From Alviniconcha marisindica (taxonomy: Eukaryota > Mollusca > Gastropoda > Provannidae), in assembly GCA_018857735.1 (NCBI GenBank), contig JABMCL010002405.1, positions 95,001 to 159,000 on the forward strand: 64,000 nucleotides of DNA. The letters run 5' to 3'. The translations under genes and the position numbers were made by a program. The notes beneath the pieces were generated by a model that was not told the origin of the DNA, did no database searches, and saw only the letters and a list, made by a program, of their open reading frames with translations. Shown one piece after another: positions 48,152 to 61,600 of this stretch (positions within the stretch are counted from its first letter, which is position 1; the number at the start of each line of letters is the position of its first letter).

Positions 48152-48335
48152 GTCAAGAGAGAGATCGTCTGTGTGATTATCATTTTATCTATAGGTAACA
48201 CTCAAATAAGCATATTGCTTTTGTGTTTCCTGTACTTATTTGTTGAGCTTATGATTACGATGAATGAATAAAATTTTGTTTAAACCAAGAGAGAGATCGT
48301 CAAGAGAGAGAGAGAGAGAGAGAGTGAAGAGAGAG

Positions 48336-48388
<53 letters not shown>

Positions 48389-49256
48389 GTGTCCCCGCAG
48401 GCCACGAATAGCCTTTCTCTCTCAAGCTCCTTATCACGACGTTGAAAAGCTGATTAACCCAGTAGTCTACTGCCAAGAAAGCCCGGCTGGGGGATTGTTC
48501 GCCGAAAACCCGCCGCCGGCCACGAGGCCAGTCAGTTTGTGCACGTCAAAGAGTCAACAAGCACTTAATTCCCCCCCCACCTCCCCACCACCACTTGAAT
48601 GTGGAACGGCTGATCGGTTTAAACCCCGCTACCACGTGCAGCGCTAGTGGCGTGTCACTGTGTCCTGTGCTTACGTTTTTGGTCGGGGTGTACTTAAACG
48701 AGTGAAGTAGGTCATTTGAGGCGTGAGCCGGTTCGGCCTAGCGGTAAGGCGTTAGGCTGGTAAGCAGAAGGACCTCGGTTCGATACCGCTTCGGCTCTCC
48801 TTTCTCTTCAGAAAGGTTGTGGTTTGTGGACACTGTCCTGTGACTTTGTCCGTCATTCCTACTGAAACATTAAAATGGCTCTCATCGCTGCCCTTCTTAA
48901 TGCAGGAAACATTCTGGTGGTGACAGTGTAGCGTTAGGTATATATATATAATCTCCCTCTTCCCCACCTCCATACCCCCCCCCCCCCTTCTCCCCGCCCC
49001 TAATAAGCCTTATGGTTTCTGTTGACGTTAAGCACCATGTTTACCTTCATTTGAGGCAGTGTTCAGGAGCTGTGTGAAAGTCGAGGTGGCCGTCCTGGGC
49101 TCCCCGTCCTAATAAGCCTTATGGTTTCTGTGGACGTAAAGCAACGTTGAACCATGCTTACGCTTTGGTCACAGTTTGTCCCTAATATGTCAACCCGACA
49201 TCCGAGGTCTCTGTGGACGTAAAGCAAAGCCCGACATCTGATCACATTAATCCCCA

Positions 49257-49298
<42 letters not shown>

Positions 49299-49661
49299 TC
49301 TGAGGCGCAGAGCTCCAGGAGCTGTGTGAATGAAAGTCGAGGTGGCCGTCCTGGGCTCCCCGTCCTTACGCCCTCTGTCTGTGGACGGAAGGCAACATTG
49401 AACTTGAACTCGCTTGAGGCGAAGAGCTCAGAAAATACGTGAAAGTAGAGGCGGCCATCCCCGGCTCTTCCCCGTCCCCTAATAGTCCTCACGGTCTCTG
49501 GGGACGTAAAGCAACTTTGTTCGGACGAGTCGCCTCAGACGGCCTTCAGGTCAGCTCACTAGTCTCCCGGTTACCCCAGACAGGAGAGTCACAGGCGCTG
49601 GGCCCAGTTCACCGATTGTTTTAATGCTGGGTTGAGTGAGGGCCGCGCGGGGTGTGCTGCG

Positions 49662-49699
<38 letters not shown>

Positions 49700-50598
49700 T
49701 CGAGCTTAATGCCCTCGGATGTCGGGTTGACATGAATTATTAGGGACAAACTGTGACCGGTGCGTAAGCGCGGTGCAGTGCTGCTTTACGTCCACAGAAA
49801 CCGGCATACGGCTCATTAGGACGGGGAGCCCAGGACGGCCAGCGCGACTCCCACACAGCTCCTGAACTCTGCGGTGTGGGATGACGATGATGATGCAGTG
49901 ATGCTTAATGTCCTCAGATGTCAGTCGACATATTAGGGACAAGCTGAGACCATGCCGAAGCACGGTTCAGTATAGCTTTACGTCCACGGAAACCAGAAGG
50001 CTCGTCAGGACGGACAGCCCAGGACGGCCACCTCGACTCTCACGCAGCTCCTGAACTATGTGCGGTGTGGGAGTGCAGACATTAATTTTAATACACCCAG
50101 CACCGTTGAGCGCCAGTGGCCCGGAGCGGTGTATGGCTGGCCATTCATGCTTTGGCATTGACTGACTCCCGGCTTAGCGTTTCACGCCTGGTTGCGCCCG
50201 CGAGCTAATCCGCACAGTCTCAAGAGAAATCCGGTCTGCTGGGGGTCCCGATTACCCAAAGAGGGGGAGGGTGGGCGGTGGGTGGGGGGGGGGGGGGGGG
50301 TGCGGGTGTTTAGTCTAGAGCAAGTGTAACGTGTCTGCCCCGCACACACATCAGTCCAGTGACCGACATTTCAGTTTTTTTTACAGGAACACCCGGCACA
50401 AAGGTTGGGCAGGAATCTCTTTGGGTATAGTACTAGTCCGGCCTTTTTGTTCCTTCTCTGTCTCTGTGTGTGTGTCTGTCTGTCTGTCTCTGTCTTCTGT
50501 TGAGTTGTAGAACTTGTACTTTAATACTTTCCCAGGTGCCATTTTTTTAGGGACCCAGAGCAAAACAACAAAACAAAACAACAGGAGCGTGTGCGCGC

Positions 50599-50630
<32 letters not shown>

Positions 50631-51699
50631 AGCAAGCAAGCACGCACGCACGCGCACAAACCACAACAAAACACACAACACCAACTACAAGAGCCAGCCA
50701 TATTTCAGTGGCGGAAGGGAGTGGGGAAGGGGGTGTGAGTGGGGGAGGTGGTGTGGACTGGACACGCTGTTCTGGTCAGGCTGCGTAACCCATGCACGCC
50801 TGGATGAGCACAAGAGTGGGTGACTGGATTATATACATATATATATGTATATATATTAATATATGTGTATGTCAGGCAGTGAGTGACACTCCTTCTTGAC
50901 CTTCCGCTGAGGTGTGAGTGAACAACTGCTGGTGCGGTTGACAGAATAGAACAGATCTAGGGAAATGTACTAGCCTATACGACGGAACACAAGGAAACAG
51001 TGAAACACAAGGCGCTTAGATAGTTCAGGAGCTGTGTGAGAGTCGAGGTGTCCGTCCTGGGCTGTCCGTCCTAACGAGCCTTCTGGTTTCCGTGGACGTA
51101 AACCTATATTGAACCATGCTTCGGCATTGGTCTCAGCTTGTCCCTAATATGTCAACTGACATCTGAGGACATCAAGCAACACTACCTACCTACAAGGTGC
51201 TTTCGACAGAAAATTTGTTTTCCTCAGGTGTAAGAAGATGTATAATAATAATCAAAGAAGAAGGAAGCAAAGAAGAAGACGGACAAGAAAGAGCTGACAT
51301 ATATATATATATAACAGAATGTTAAGAATGTACTGGTGGATTTAAAACGACGTCATCAAAGTGACGAAAAAGTAGGCGGAGCACCGTAGCTCTTCTGAAC
51401 TGTTTTGAAGAGTTTATCAGCCGTCCGAGTTAACCCTTTCCCTCCACAAGCCGGCGACGGGGTTCCTTCGAAACGGCTAAACGGCGCTAAACACTTCAGA
51501 ATCACTCAGTGAGAACATGTAATCATTTCGGTGTAAACAAAATTTATTTAGTATATATATAACAGTACATTAACAACAGAACAAGCGAAGTTATTTATGT
51601 AAGTTCTGCCCAAATCTTAGATAATGACATCACAAACACCAACTTTATCATCATTTAATATTATTTTTTTTGCAACAGCAGGCATTTTTTATATCAAAC

Positions 51700-51773
<74 letters not shown>

Positions 51774-52370
51774 GAACGCGCGCGCGCTCTTATGCCAGTA
51801 ACAGTTTGGTTGGGTTTGTTATTCCATATTTATTGCTTTCATTTAATACGATTAATTTTACGTTGTGAGTCACCGGCAGATTCTCGAATTTAAACAAGTT
51901 GCGTGGTGTGAATGTAGGAGGAGATTCCATTCAGTTATGGGGTTTTGTTTTCCATCTCATTCTCATTGTGACACCCCTTGCCCCCCCCCCCCCCCCCCCC
52001 CCAAACCCTCCCGTTCCCCACCGTCTGCTCGTGAAGTCGAGTGCATATTACGTACAACCTGTGAGTGTGAATCACTCGGTGTGAATTCATTGACTGACAT
52101 AAGTTGAATTTCAGTGTTGTTGTGCTGTCCTCCGTTTGACCATCTTGCACTTGAAGTTGAAGCACACCGTAGTGCGGTCTGAAGGGTTTGTTTGTTTTTT
52201 GTTAAAAAAATGTTTTGGGGGGTGGGGGGGGGGGGGGGGGGAGAAGCGGTGGGTGGTCCGTGATGATTTTATTTTGTTTGTTGGCTGGATGAATGAATGG
52301 CGTTAGCTCACACACTGGATTTTAAACGGTTGTTATTTCTGGCCTTGGTATCACTCTCGAATCTTGCCTG

Positions 52371-52414
<44 letters not shown>

Positions 52415-54464
52415 CCCCCCCCCCCTTCCCCACCCCCCACCCCCCCGCGTGCTCGCACCTCCTGCACTGTGGAGCAGTTCAGTTACCATGCTTAATGACT
52501 TAAATAATGAACAGAGAGATGTTTGACGTCCACTGGGTTTATAAACTCTGTACTCAGGACGTACAAACACATCAGAGCTCAAGAGCTGTGTGGGAGTCGA
52601 GGTGGCCGCCCTGGGCACCCCGTCCCTATACTCCTATGCTCTCTCTCTCTGTGTCTCTCTCTCTCTGTCTCTCTCCTTTCAGATTACCCTGTGGGAAGGT
52701 TGGGGAATGGGGGGGGGGGGGGGGGGGGGGGGGGGGCATACCTCAGTAGTTTGGTGTGCTACGCTTGTGATCCAGTGAAAGCAGCTACCGTGGGTTCGGC
52801 TCCTTGGGACTGGCGGGATAATAATAATAATAATAAAAATAAAAATAATAATGGAAATCTGTAAAGCGCCTACCCTGCGGCTCAAAGCGCTGACCAAGCA
52901 TAGTATGACACACATCAGAAAATGGAGTGTCAGTGACTAGGTCTGTGTCGGTGTGTTTGTTGGTCCAGGGACGGATATATGTAACCCAGTGAAGTGTGGT
53001 CAGGCCGTGACTTAAAAGAGTTTTGAATGTGTGTCGGTGACTATGTCGGTGTTTGTACTTCGTTTTCAGTGCTGCATTTACGTCCCTAGGCTAGAGACCA
53101 TAGGATTATTAGGGACGGGGAGCCCAGGACGGCCACCTCGACTCTCACACAGCTCTTGAGCTCTGACGTGTTTGTGCGATTTGTACGATGATGATGAAGT
53201 GATGCTTAATGTCCTCAGATGTCGGCTGACATATTAGGGACAAGCTGTGACCAATGCCGAAGCATGGTTCAATAAATCTTTACGTCCACGGAAGCCAGAA
53301 GGCTCGTTAGGACGGACAGCCCAGGACGGCCACCTCGACTCTCACGCAGCTCTTGAGCTCTGATGTGTTTGTACGTCCAGAGTACAGATTTTATAACCCA
53401 GTGGACGTCAGAATTCCCAGCTGCTAGTTAAAGACTAACTTCAGAGCTCCGGAGCTGTGTGAAAGTCGAGGTGGTTGTCGTGGACTCCCTGTCCCTAACA
53501 GTCCTTGTGGTTTCTGTGTGGACGTGGAAGCGACGTTTGAAGCAAAAAGAGAGTTCTCAGAGCTCAGGAGCTGTGTGTGAAGGTCGAGGTGGTTGTCATG
53601 GGCTCCCCGACCCTTTATAGTCCTTGTGGCCTCGGTGGACGTCAAACTCAAAGCAGCATTTGAAGAAGAAGAAGAGAACTTTGTCAGAGCTCAGGAGCTG
53701 TGCGTGAAGGTCGAGGTGGCGGTCCTGGACTCCCCTTCCATTCATAAACACGCCTCACAGACTCTGTGCGGACGCAAAGACGCACCAGAACACGCTTGTC
53801 GGTGAGCTCACGGAGCTGTTATTGTATCTTTTATTCGGTACTGGACTAAATTCCCCTTAGAAGACTTCAAAACTAATCCGGGATCCCCCCCCCCCCCCAC
53901 CCCCCCTCTCTCTCTCTCTAGATCAGATGTGTATTGCCCTGATGTGACCGTACCGGTTGACTGGGCGTAAAACACCAACTTACTTACTTACTTACTTACT
54001 TTCTCTCTCTCTCCTGTCGTCCCCAGAGCCCGGAGCGGGAGGGATGCGAACAGAAACGCGCCAAGACGGAGGCAGCGCTGGCCCAGGACGTGATCGCGTG
54101 GGGCGAGGCGACGTCCGGAGGGAGGGACACCTCGGCCTTCACCCCCTGGACCCCCACCGCCCCGCTGGCCGCATCCCTGAAGGGAGGGAAGCTGCTGGCT
54201 CTGCAGCCTCATCTGATCAGAGAGGGGTAAGTGAGTGTGTATAGCGTGGCTGACTACGGTGCCGGGGGGGGGGGGGGGGGGGGGGTATGCTCCCTTGGTT
54301 GAAAGACCACGGTCAGGAGGGAGAGAAAGAGCATGATGATGATGATGTGGGGCTTAGTGTTCTCAGATGTCTGGCTGATATGTTAGGGACAAACTATAAT
54401 TTTGAGAAAGAGCATACCCTCTCTCTCTCCCTGTCTGTCGTTAAAGACATTTTTTTCAGCCCTT

Positions 54465-54550
<86 letters not shown>

Positions 54551-54977
54551 ACCACACACACACACGTGCCCGCCCGCTCACACCCCCCCCCCCCCTCGTG
54601 AATCAGTGTAGGCCAACCCAGACAACTGGGGGGGGGGGGAGGCAGGCGTCTGTCCCATCAATCCAGGTTAGATTCCAGTCTGTGATCTATCAGTGAATGA
54701 CACCTTTGACCTGAAAACACAAACATCTCGGCTTCGGCCTTTTACTTGCATTGAGTGAGGGAATGAATGAGTGATAAGGCCACCAATCCTCCCCCCCCCC
54801 CCTCCCCCCCCCTCTCTCTCTCTCTCTCGTCTCTTGTCCCTGTGAATGCAGCCAGGATGTAGGTCTGTCATTCTACCCGGCCTGATACCGTATCACACAC
54901 ACACAGACAGTGCTGGCGGGACCAGACCGCCTGCAACCGGATCTCAGACGATCAGAGTCCACACACACACACTGTGA

Positions 54978-55027
<50 letters not shown>

Positions 55028-55064
55028 CACACGCACACTGTGACACACACACACGCACACTGTG

Positions 55065-55095
<31 letters not shown>

Positions 55096-55111
55096 CACAC
55101 ACCACACTGTA

Positions 55112-55180
<69 letters not shown>

Positions 55181-55187
55181 GCACACT

Positions 55188-55238
<51 letters not shown>

Positions 55239-55359
55239 CACAAAATCAGAGTCTACAAAACACACACACACACGTGACACACACACACACAACACACACA
55301 CACAAAACGCACACGCACACAAACACAGAGTCTACACACACACGCACACACGATCAGAG

Positions 55360-55397
<38 letters not shown>

Positions 55398-55438
55398 CGC
55401 ACACAAACACAGAGTCTACACACACACGCACACACACA

Positions 55439-55492
<54 letters not shown>

Positions 55493-58400
55493 GCCTCATG
55501 CAGCCTGTACCGAAGCCACTCAGCGGAGCGTGGGCCGGGGAACCACGTGTAGTGGTTGTCTGTCTGGTCGGGGAGAGTGCGGATCAGTCCCGAGGACGAA
55601 GGACGAGTCGGGTCGGGGCACGTCGGCCGCGCCGGCCCTGGCCCCTTGCACGTGATGTTCGGCGCTCAGTGCTAGCTAGCTAGCACTAGCTTGCCTGCCC
55701 GCGCGTTCAGTTCAGGGCTGACTGGAGTGCAGGGTGGTGGAGAGGAGAGTGGGTGGCAGTCAGGTTAAACCCCCCCCCCCCCCGCCCGCCCGCCCGCTCC
55801 CCTTTACACTTTCCATGCAGGGTGGTGGAGAGGAGAGTGGGCGGCAGTCAGGTTAAGACCCCCCCCCCCCCCCCCCCGCCCGCCCGCTCCCCTTTACACT
55901 TTCCATGCAGGGTGGTGGAGAGGAGAGTGGGCGGCAGTCAGGTTAAGACCCCCCCCCCCCCCCCACCTTTACACTTTCCATGCAGGGTGGTGGAGAGGAG
56001 AGGGGCGGCAGTCAGGTTAAGACCCCCCCCCCCCCCCCCCCCTTTACACTTTCCATGCAGGGTGGTGGAGAGGAGAGTGGGCGGCAGTCAGGTTAAGACC
56101 CCACCCTTTACACTTTCCATGCAGGGTGGTGGAGAGGAGAGTGGGCGGCAGTCAGGTTAAGACCCCCCCCCCCCCCCCCACCCTTTACACTTCCATGCAG
56201 GGTGGTGGAGAGGAGAGTGGGCGGCAGTCAGGTTAAGACCCCCCCCCCCCCACTTTCCATGCAGGGTGGTGGAGAGGAGAGTGGGCGGCAGTCAGGTTAA
56301 GACCCCCCCCCCCCCCCCCCCCTTTACACTTTCCATGCAGGGTGGTGGAGAGGAGAGTGGGCGGCAGTCAGGTTAAGACCCCCCCCCCCCACTTTCCATG
56401 CAGGGTGGTGGAGAGGAGAGTGGGCGGCAGTCAGGTTAAGACCCCCCCCCCCCCCCCCCGCCCCCCTTTACACTTTCCATGCAGGGTGGTGGAGAGGAGA
56501 GTGGGCGGCAGTCAGGTTAAGACCCCCCCCCCCCCCCCCGCCCCCTTTACACTTTCCATGCAGGGTGGTGGAAGAGGAGAGTGGGTGGCAGTCAGGTTAA
56601 GACCCCCCCCCCCCCCCCCCCCCCTTACACTTTCCATGCAGGGTGGTGGAAGAGGAGAGTGGGTGGCAGTCAGGTTAAGACCCCCCCCCCCCCCCCAACA
56701 CTTTCCAAGGGTGGTGGAAGGATGGGCGGCAGTCAGGTTAAGACCCCCCCCCCCCACCAACACTTTATCACTATCGCAGGTAGACCCCCCCCCCCCAACA
56801 CCTTTCATGCAGGGTGGTGGAAGAGGAGAGTGGGTGGCAGTCAGGTTAAGACACCCCTCCCGCCCCCAACCCGCGTTTAGGCTTTCCATGCACTTGCGCC
56901 AACACCACGGGCCGAGTGTTGGTCATGGTCACATGGATGCCCGGGACCGTTTTGTTTTTGCCTGCTAGGCTATATATCCACCTCCACCCCTGTCCGACGG
57001 TGTGTGTGTGAGGGGGGGGGGGGGGGGGGGAGAGGAGAGAGAGTTATTGTAAAGGGTCCTGTGTTCCCACCTTGTGCAGTAGATGGGCGCTATAGAAACT
57101 GCCTTTCATTATTATTATTATTATTATTATTATTTTTAATAGACATTTGACGCCCACCGTGAGATTTCTCCAGAGTCTAAATTCTGTGCAGACGCTACAA
57201 AAGTCCTTGGGATCGGACTAGGACAGTATTGATAAATAAACCAAGGTCTTCGTGCGTATACACCTGTGCAAAAAGATACAGATCTCAGATTATACAGATT
57301 ATGCCCAAGTCTCAGATTATACCCAGGTCTCAGATTATACCCAAGAAAGAGAGCGTGACTGTTCCCTGCAGTGTTCATGGTTATTCAAAAACTGGAAAGT
57401 AGTCACGCAACAAAACAGCGTAAATTATTGTAAGCGCCTCTCAGTTCTGGGTGTAGTTTGGTTGCAAAATTACTCACGATGGATGTGGATTGATGCAGAG
57501 TGTGCATTGCATAGTACCTGCTAATATCTATTATCGTAGCTACAATTATGTATTTTGTGTTGACATACGTGGATGGCACATGCTAATAGCTATTATCGTA
57601 GCTACAATTATGTATTTTGTGTTGACATGCATGGATGGTACATGCTAATATCTATTATCGTAGCTACAATTACATATTTTGTGTTGACATACGGGGATGG
57701 TGCTTGGGTGTGCAGTAGTCTGTGTGTAGTGTTCACCTGACACAAGGAACTGCATACTAAGGGGCTGAAATCTTTATCTCCTGTTCTGAGAGTTTGAAAA
57801 GCCTTCCAATACAGGTTCTGTTTTGGTGTGTGAGAATAGATGGTTTCAGACTGTGTCTTCAGTTCACGACAATGCCTCATTGTCTGATTTCTAACTGTTC
57901 CTATAACAAGTATAATGACTGACCGGTACATGTAGATTGCAAAAATGTAATGCTGTAAAAAACAGCAGCACCCAGCGATTGAAGGTATCAGACGTTCTGC
58001 TGGAAGGACGACTTTTTCTTTGTTTTATTCGTAGCAGGAGTTCAGTAGGGCAAGCGTGTAAACACGGAGAAATGTGTGCCATTTCTGCGACGCAGGAGTA
58101 CTATCAGCGTCGGTATCACCGTCAACGCAGACAGACATATGTTAGGTACAATTATGCTAATGCTAGCAACAGTAATACAGTTATAGATGTCTATGTGTCT
58201 GTTACTTTGTATCTACTTTATCAGGTTAATGCTATCTGGCCCGGCCCAGGTCTTTTCCAGCTCGGGCCGAGTTTTGAGTGGCTGATCAGCACTGTTGATC
58301 TGATATGAGATACATGTTTGTGTACTCTGTTCGAGTGGCAGTGTAACTCCTGATAAATGTATGCACAAACAGATAAGCGGCATTGGTGTCACAGTTAATC

Positions 58401-58581
58401 TTGTTGCCAAGATCTGGGTGGGTGAGTGGGTGGGTGGGTGGGGGGTCACGCTGAGGTCAGAACCAGCTTGTTTATGTCTCCGTGACCCACACGCACATTT
58501 GACGTAGCCACGCACGCATACGCGCACATACACACCTGGTACACACGCACACACACATACACATGCACATGGTACATGCAT

Positions 58582-58640
<59 letters not shown>

Positions 58641-61600
58641 TTCATGCACACACACACACGCACACGCACACGCACACATGCCACGCATGCCCACATTCTC
58701 CACACAGATGACCCTGATCAAGTAACGTTGAGGAGCCGAAGTTCTCAGTAAAAAAAATTATGCGTAATAGCGTATCTTTTTGACTGGCGCCTATTTACGG
58801 ATGAACGAAATTTAATATTGAGCCTGTTTGTTTGTGTCTGTTGAAACAGCGTACCAACCTTCCTGCACACGGGACCACCAGTACTTCTGAACCCTGAACG
58901 GGTCATCCCATACTCGGAGTCGCAGAGGTCAGTTGCTCGGCCTGCTGCAGGGTGTTCCCTTTTGCTCTGCAGTGCGCTGTTGTTGATTGTCCGGTGTATG
59001 GGACCCACTGCCCACTGTCCCCCAGTCCCTCGTGTATGTAACCTGTAACTGAAATACAAATCTGGATCCATAATAGTGTATCAGTAACAGGGTTTTTAGT
59101 GAGTTTCTTTCTTTGTCTTTTTTTTTTTAGTAGGTTTGTTTGTTGTGAGTTTCTTTCTGTGTTCTTAGTTGTTTTTTTTTTTAGTGAGTTTGTTTGTTTG
59201 TTGACAGATATGAGCGCCATTTCACCCCCAATGTGTCGCTGGCCCCTACCCCTCAAACCAAAGGCAAATCCGAAGAGGAGGACGAGCGGGGCGAGGAACA
59301 GGAGCAGCCCCAGGAGCTCACGGTCCACGTCAAGGTCAAGGCCAAGGAGGAGCCGAAGGCGGGAGTGGTCCCCACCCTGCCCGTCGCCATGGAGAGCAGC
59401 CGGGATTACCGGGAGTATGACTTGCCAACCGACACAGATGATTCCAGCGTCGGGCAGAGTTCTCCCCTCGACAGTGAGTGCATGCAGCTGGTTTAAACTG
59501 TCATTGGCGGGAGCTGCCACAAGTATCATTTTTGTTGTGACAGATGTGTTTGTCGCAACAAAAGTATGCTTGTTGCAACAAACCAAAATTATGTTTGTTG
59601 CAACAAAATATTTTTGTTGCGACAAAACTGTGTGTTTGTCGCGACAAAAGTATGCTTGTTGTGACAAAATTATGTTTGTCACGATAAATATTTGTCCTGA
59701 CAAAAGTTTTGTTGCGACAAAAATGATACTTGTGGCAGTTCCAGCCAGTGATATTAAACAGTTTTTATTAATGAAAGCCTACCAGCATACAATAACACAA
59801 TATTTCTGGGGGGAGCGTCAAACAAGTAAACTTACATGAGACGCTCAAAATAACAAACACATGATGTGGTGGGTAGGGCTAACATTGTAACTAGATTTCA
59901 GAGAGAGAGGGAGAAGGGGGTGGGGAAGGAAATGGAAAGCAGGAAGGAGAAAGAGAAGGAGTATGGAGACAGATAAGAGGCACAGCATTTTGGTTACAGT
60001 TCAGTCGCGACTCGGTTTAAATCACCAAAGCATTTTTTTTTGCGTATGATGAATTTGTGAATTGTTAAAAATATTGCAGAATGTGTAGCAATAAATTTGT
60101 AGTGCATGCAGTTTGACCCTTGTTGTCACTAAACATGGCGGGGTGCTACAAGCAGAATCTGGATGGTCACGTTGAAGCGGTGTTATCGGTTGCTTTTAGT
60201 TTTACACAGCGATTTTCTCTGCTGTTGAGCAGGCTCTTGGTCTTGGCGCTTCACATCTGCATGCTGGGTTATTTTTTTCTTCCGTGTGCCCGTAGTCCGT
60301 GGGATCTTTAAAGTGCGTATGCAATTTTTTTACGTGCATCTACATGTGAGGGATGTCAAGTTTATAGGCTCATCAGGATTTCTGCAGAGTGCGCGCAGAA
60401 TTATTTGATTCTGGAGAGATCACAGGGCATGCACAAAGCCCAGCGTAACCTACGGGAGAATGGCATTTTTTGTTGTTGCTGTCCATTCGCTATGAAATTC
60501 AGTTTGATGTTTGAAAATATCATACAATACAGATGAGTGTGGTGTCCCAGAAAACTCAGCTGTTCAAGTTTTGTTGTTGTTGTTGATTTTGCACCCAGAT
60601 TCACCACTAGGGATGGAAAAGGGAGGAAGGAGGTGGAAGGGAAGCAACTCTTTAATCTGATACAGACACAAAAAGGTGGATTTGCAGTGTGATTTGGAAC
60701 ATGATTGCAAGCGGGTAGAAGAGGTTAACGGCAGCACCTGACACTTTTTTTTCTCCTTTGCACGACGGGCCTGCGAGAAGGTAGAAGAAGTTGACGACAG
60801 CTAACAGACATCACCTTTCTTGCTTCGCGCAGCAGATCACAGGGAGGTAGAAGAGGTTAACGACGGCTAACGGCAACACCTGACGCTCTTTCTTGCTTTG
60901 CGCGACAGGCCTGTGAGAGAAGCTAGAAGAGGCTAACAACAGCTAACAGCAGCGCCTGACGCTCTTTCTTGCTTTGTGCGGCAGGTCGCGAGGAGGTGCG
61001 GTTCAGCGACTCGCCGGTGTTCGAGAGCACGCTGGAGCAAGAGCTGGCCCTGATCCACCGCGCGCTGGACGGCAAGGTGCCCAACACCAAGGAAGGGCGC
61101 GACGGCTTCCTGCACGAGTACTCCAAGCTGCGGGCCAGGCAGGAGGAGCTGGTGCACTGCCTGTGTCGCGAGAAGGACGGGCTGAAGAGGGTGAGTTGCT
61201 CGACTGAGCCGGTTGGGACCTGATGCGCGACGCGTCGCGTGCGTGGAGTCGCGGTTGTAGCCCCTCTTTGAACGCTCGCAGTGCTGACTGCTCGGGTGTT
61301 TGTTGGGCATGCGTGCATGGCAGTTTTTTTTAGAGTTGGTCGCTCGTTGGTCATATGTTGGGCTTGGTTGTGATGGGTTTTTGATTTGGTTTTTGAAGTG
61401 GGGTAAGATGAAGAGTACCCTTTCTGCTAGATTTTAGGGTGGCCTTTTTGGCCATATCTGCTTGATTTTTAGAGTGGTCTTTTATGACCACTTCTTGATT
61501 TTGGGGTGGTGTTTATGTTCACTTCTGATTGATTTTAGGGTGGTATTTACCAATTTTAGGGTGGTTTTTACGACCGCTTCTGCTAGATTTTAGTGTGCTA

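Noticed and set aside
51430..51700. Fourth piggyBac-like MITE
   Set aside because: Only a left-end-like TTAACCCTTTCCCTCC is seen. No GGGTTAA right end was found within 300 bp.
55753..56968. Proline-rich repeated frame in intron 2
   Set aside because: It is the poly-C minisatellite read through. Frames shift with C-run length and flanks give no splice support as an exon.
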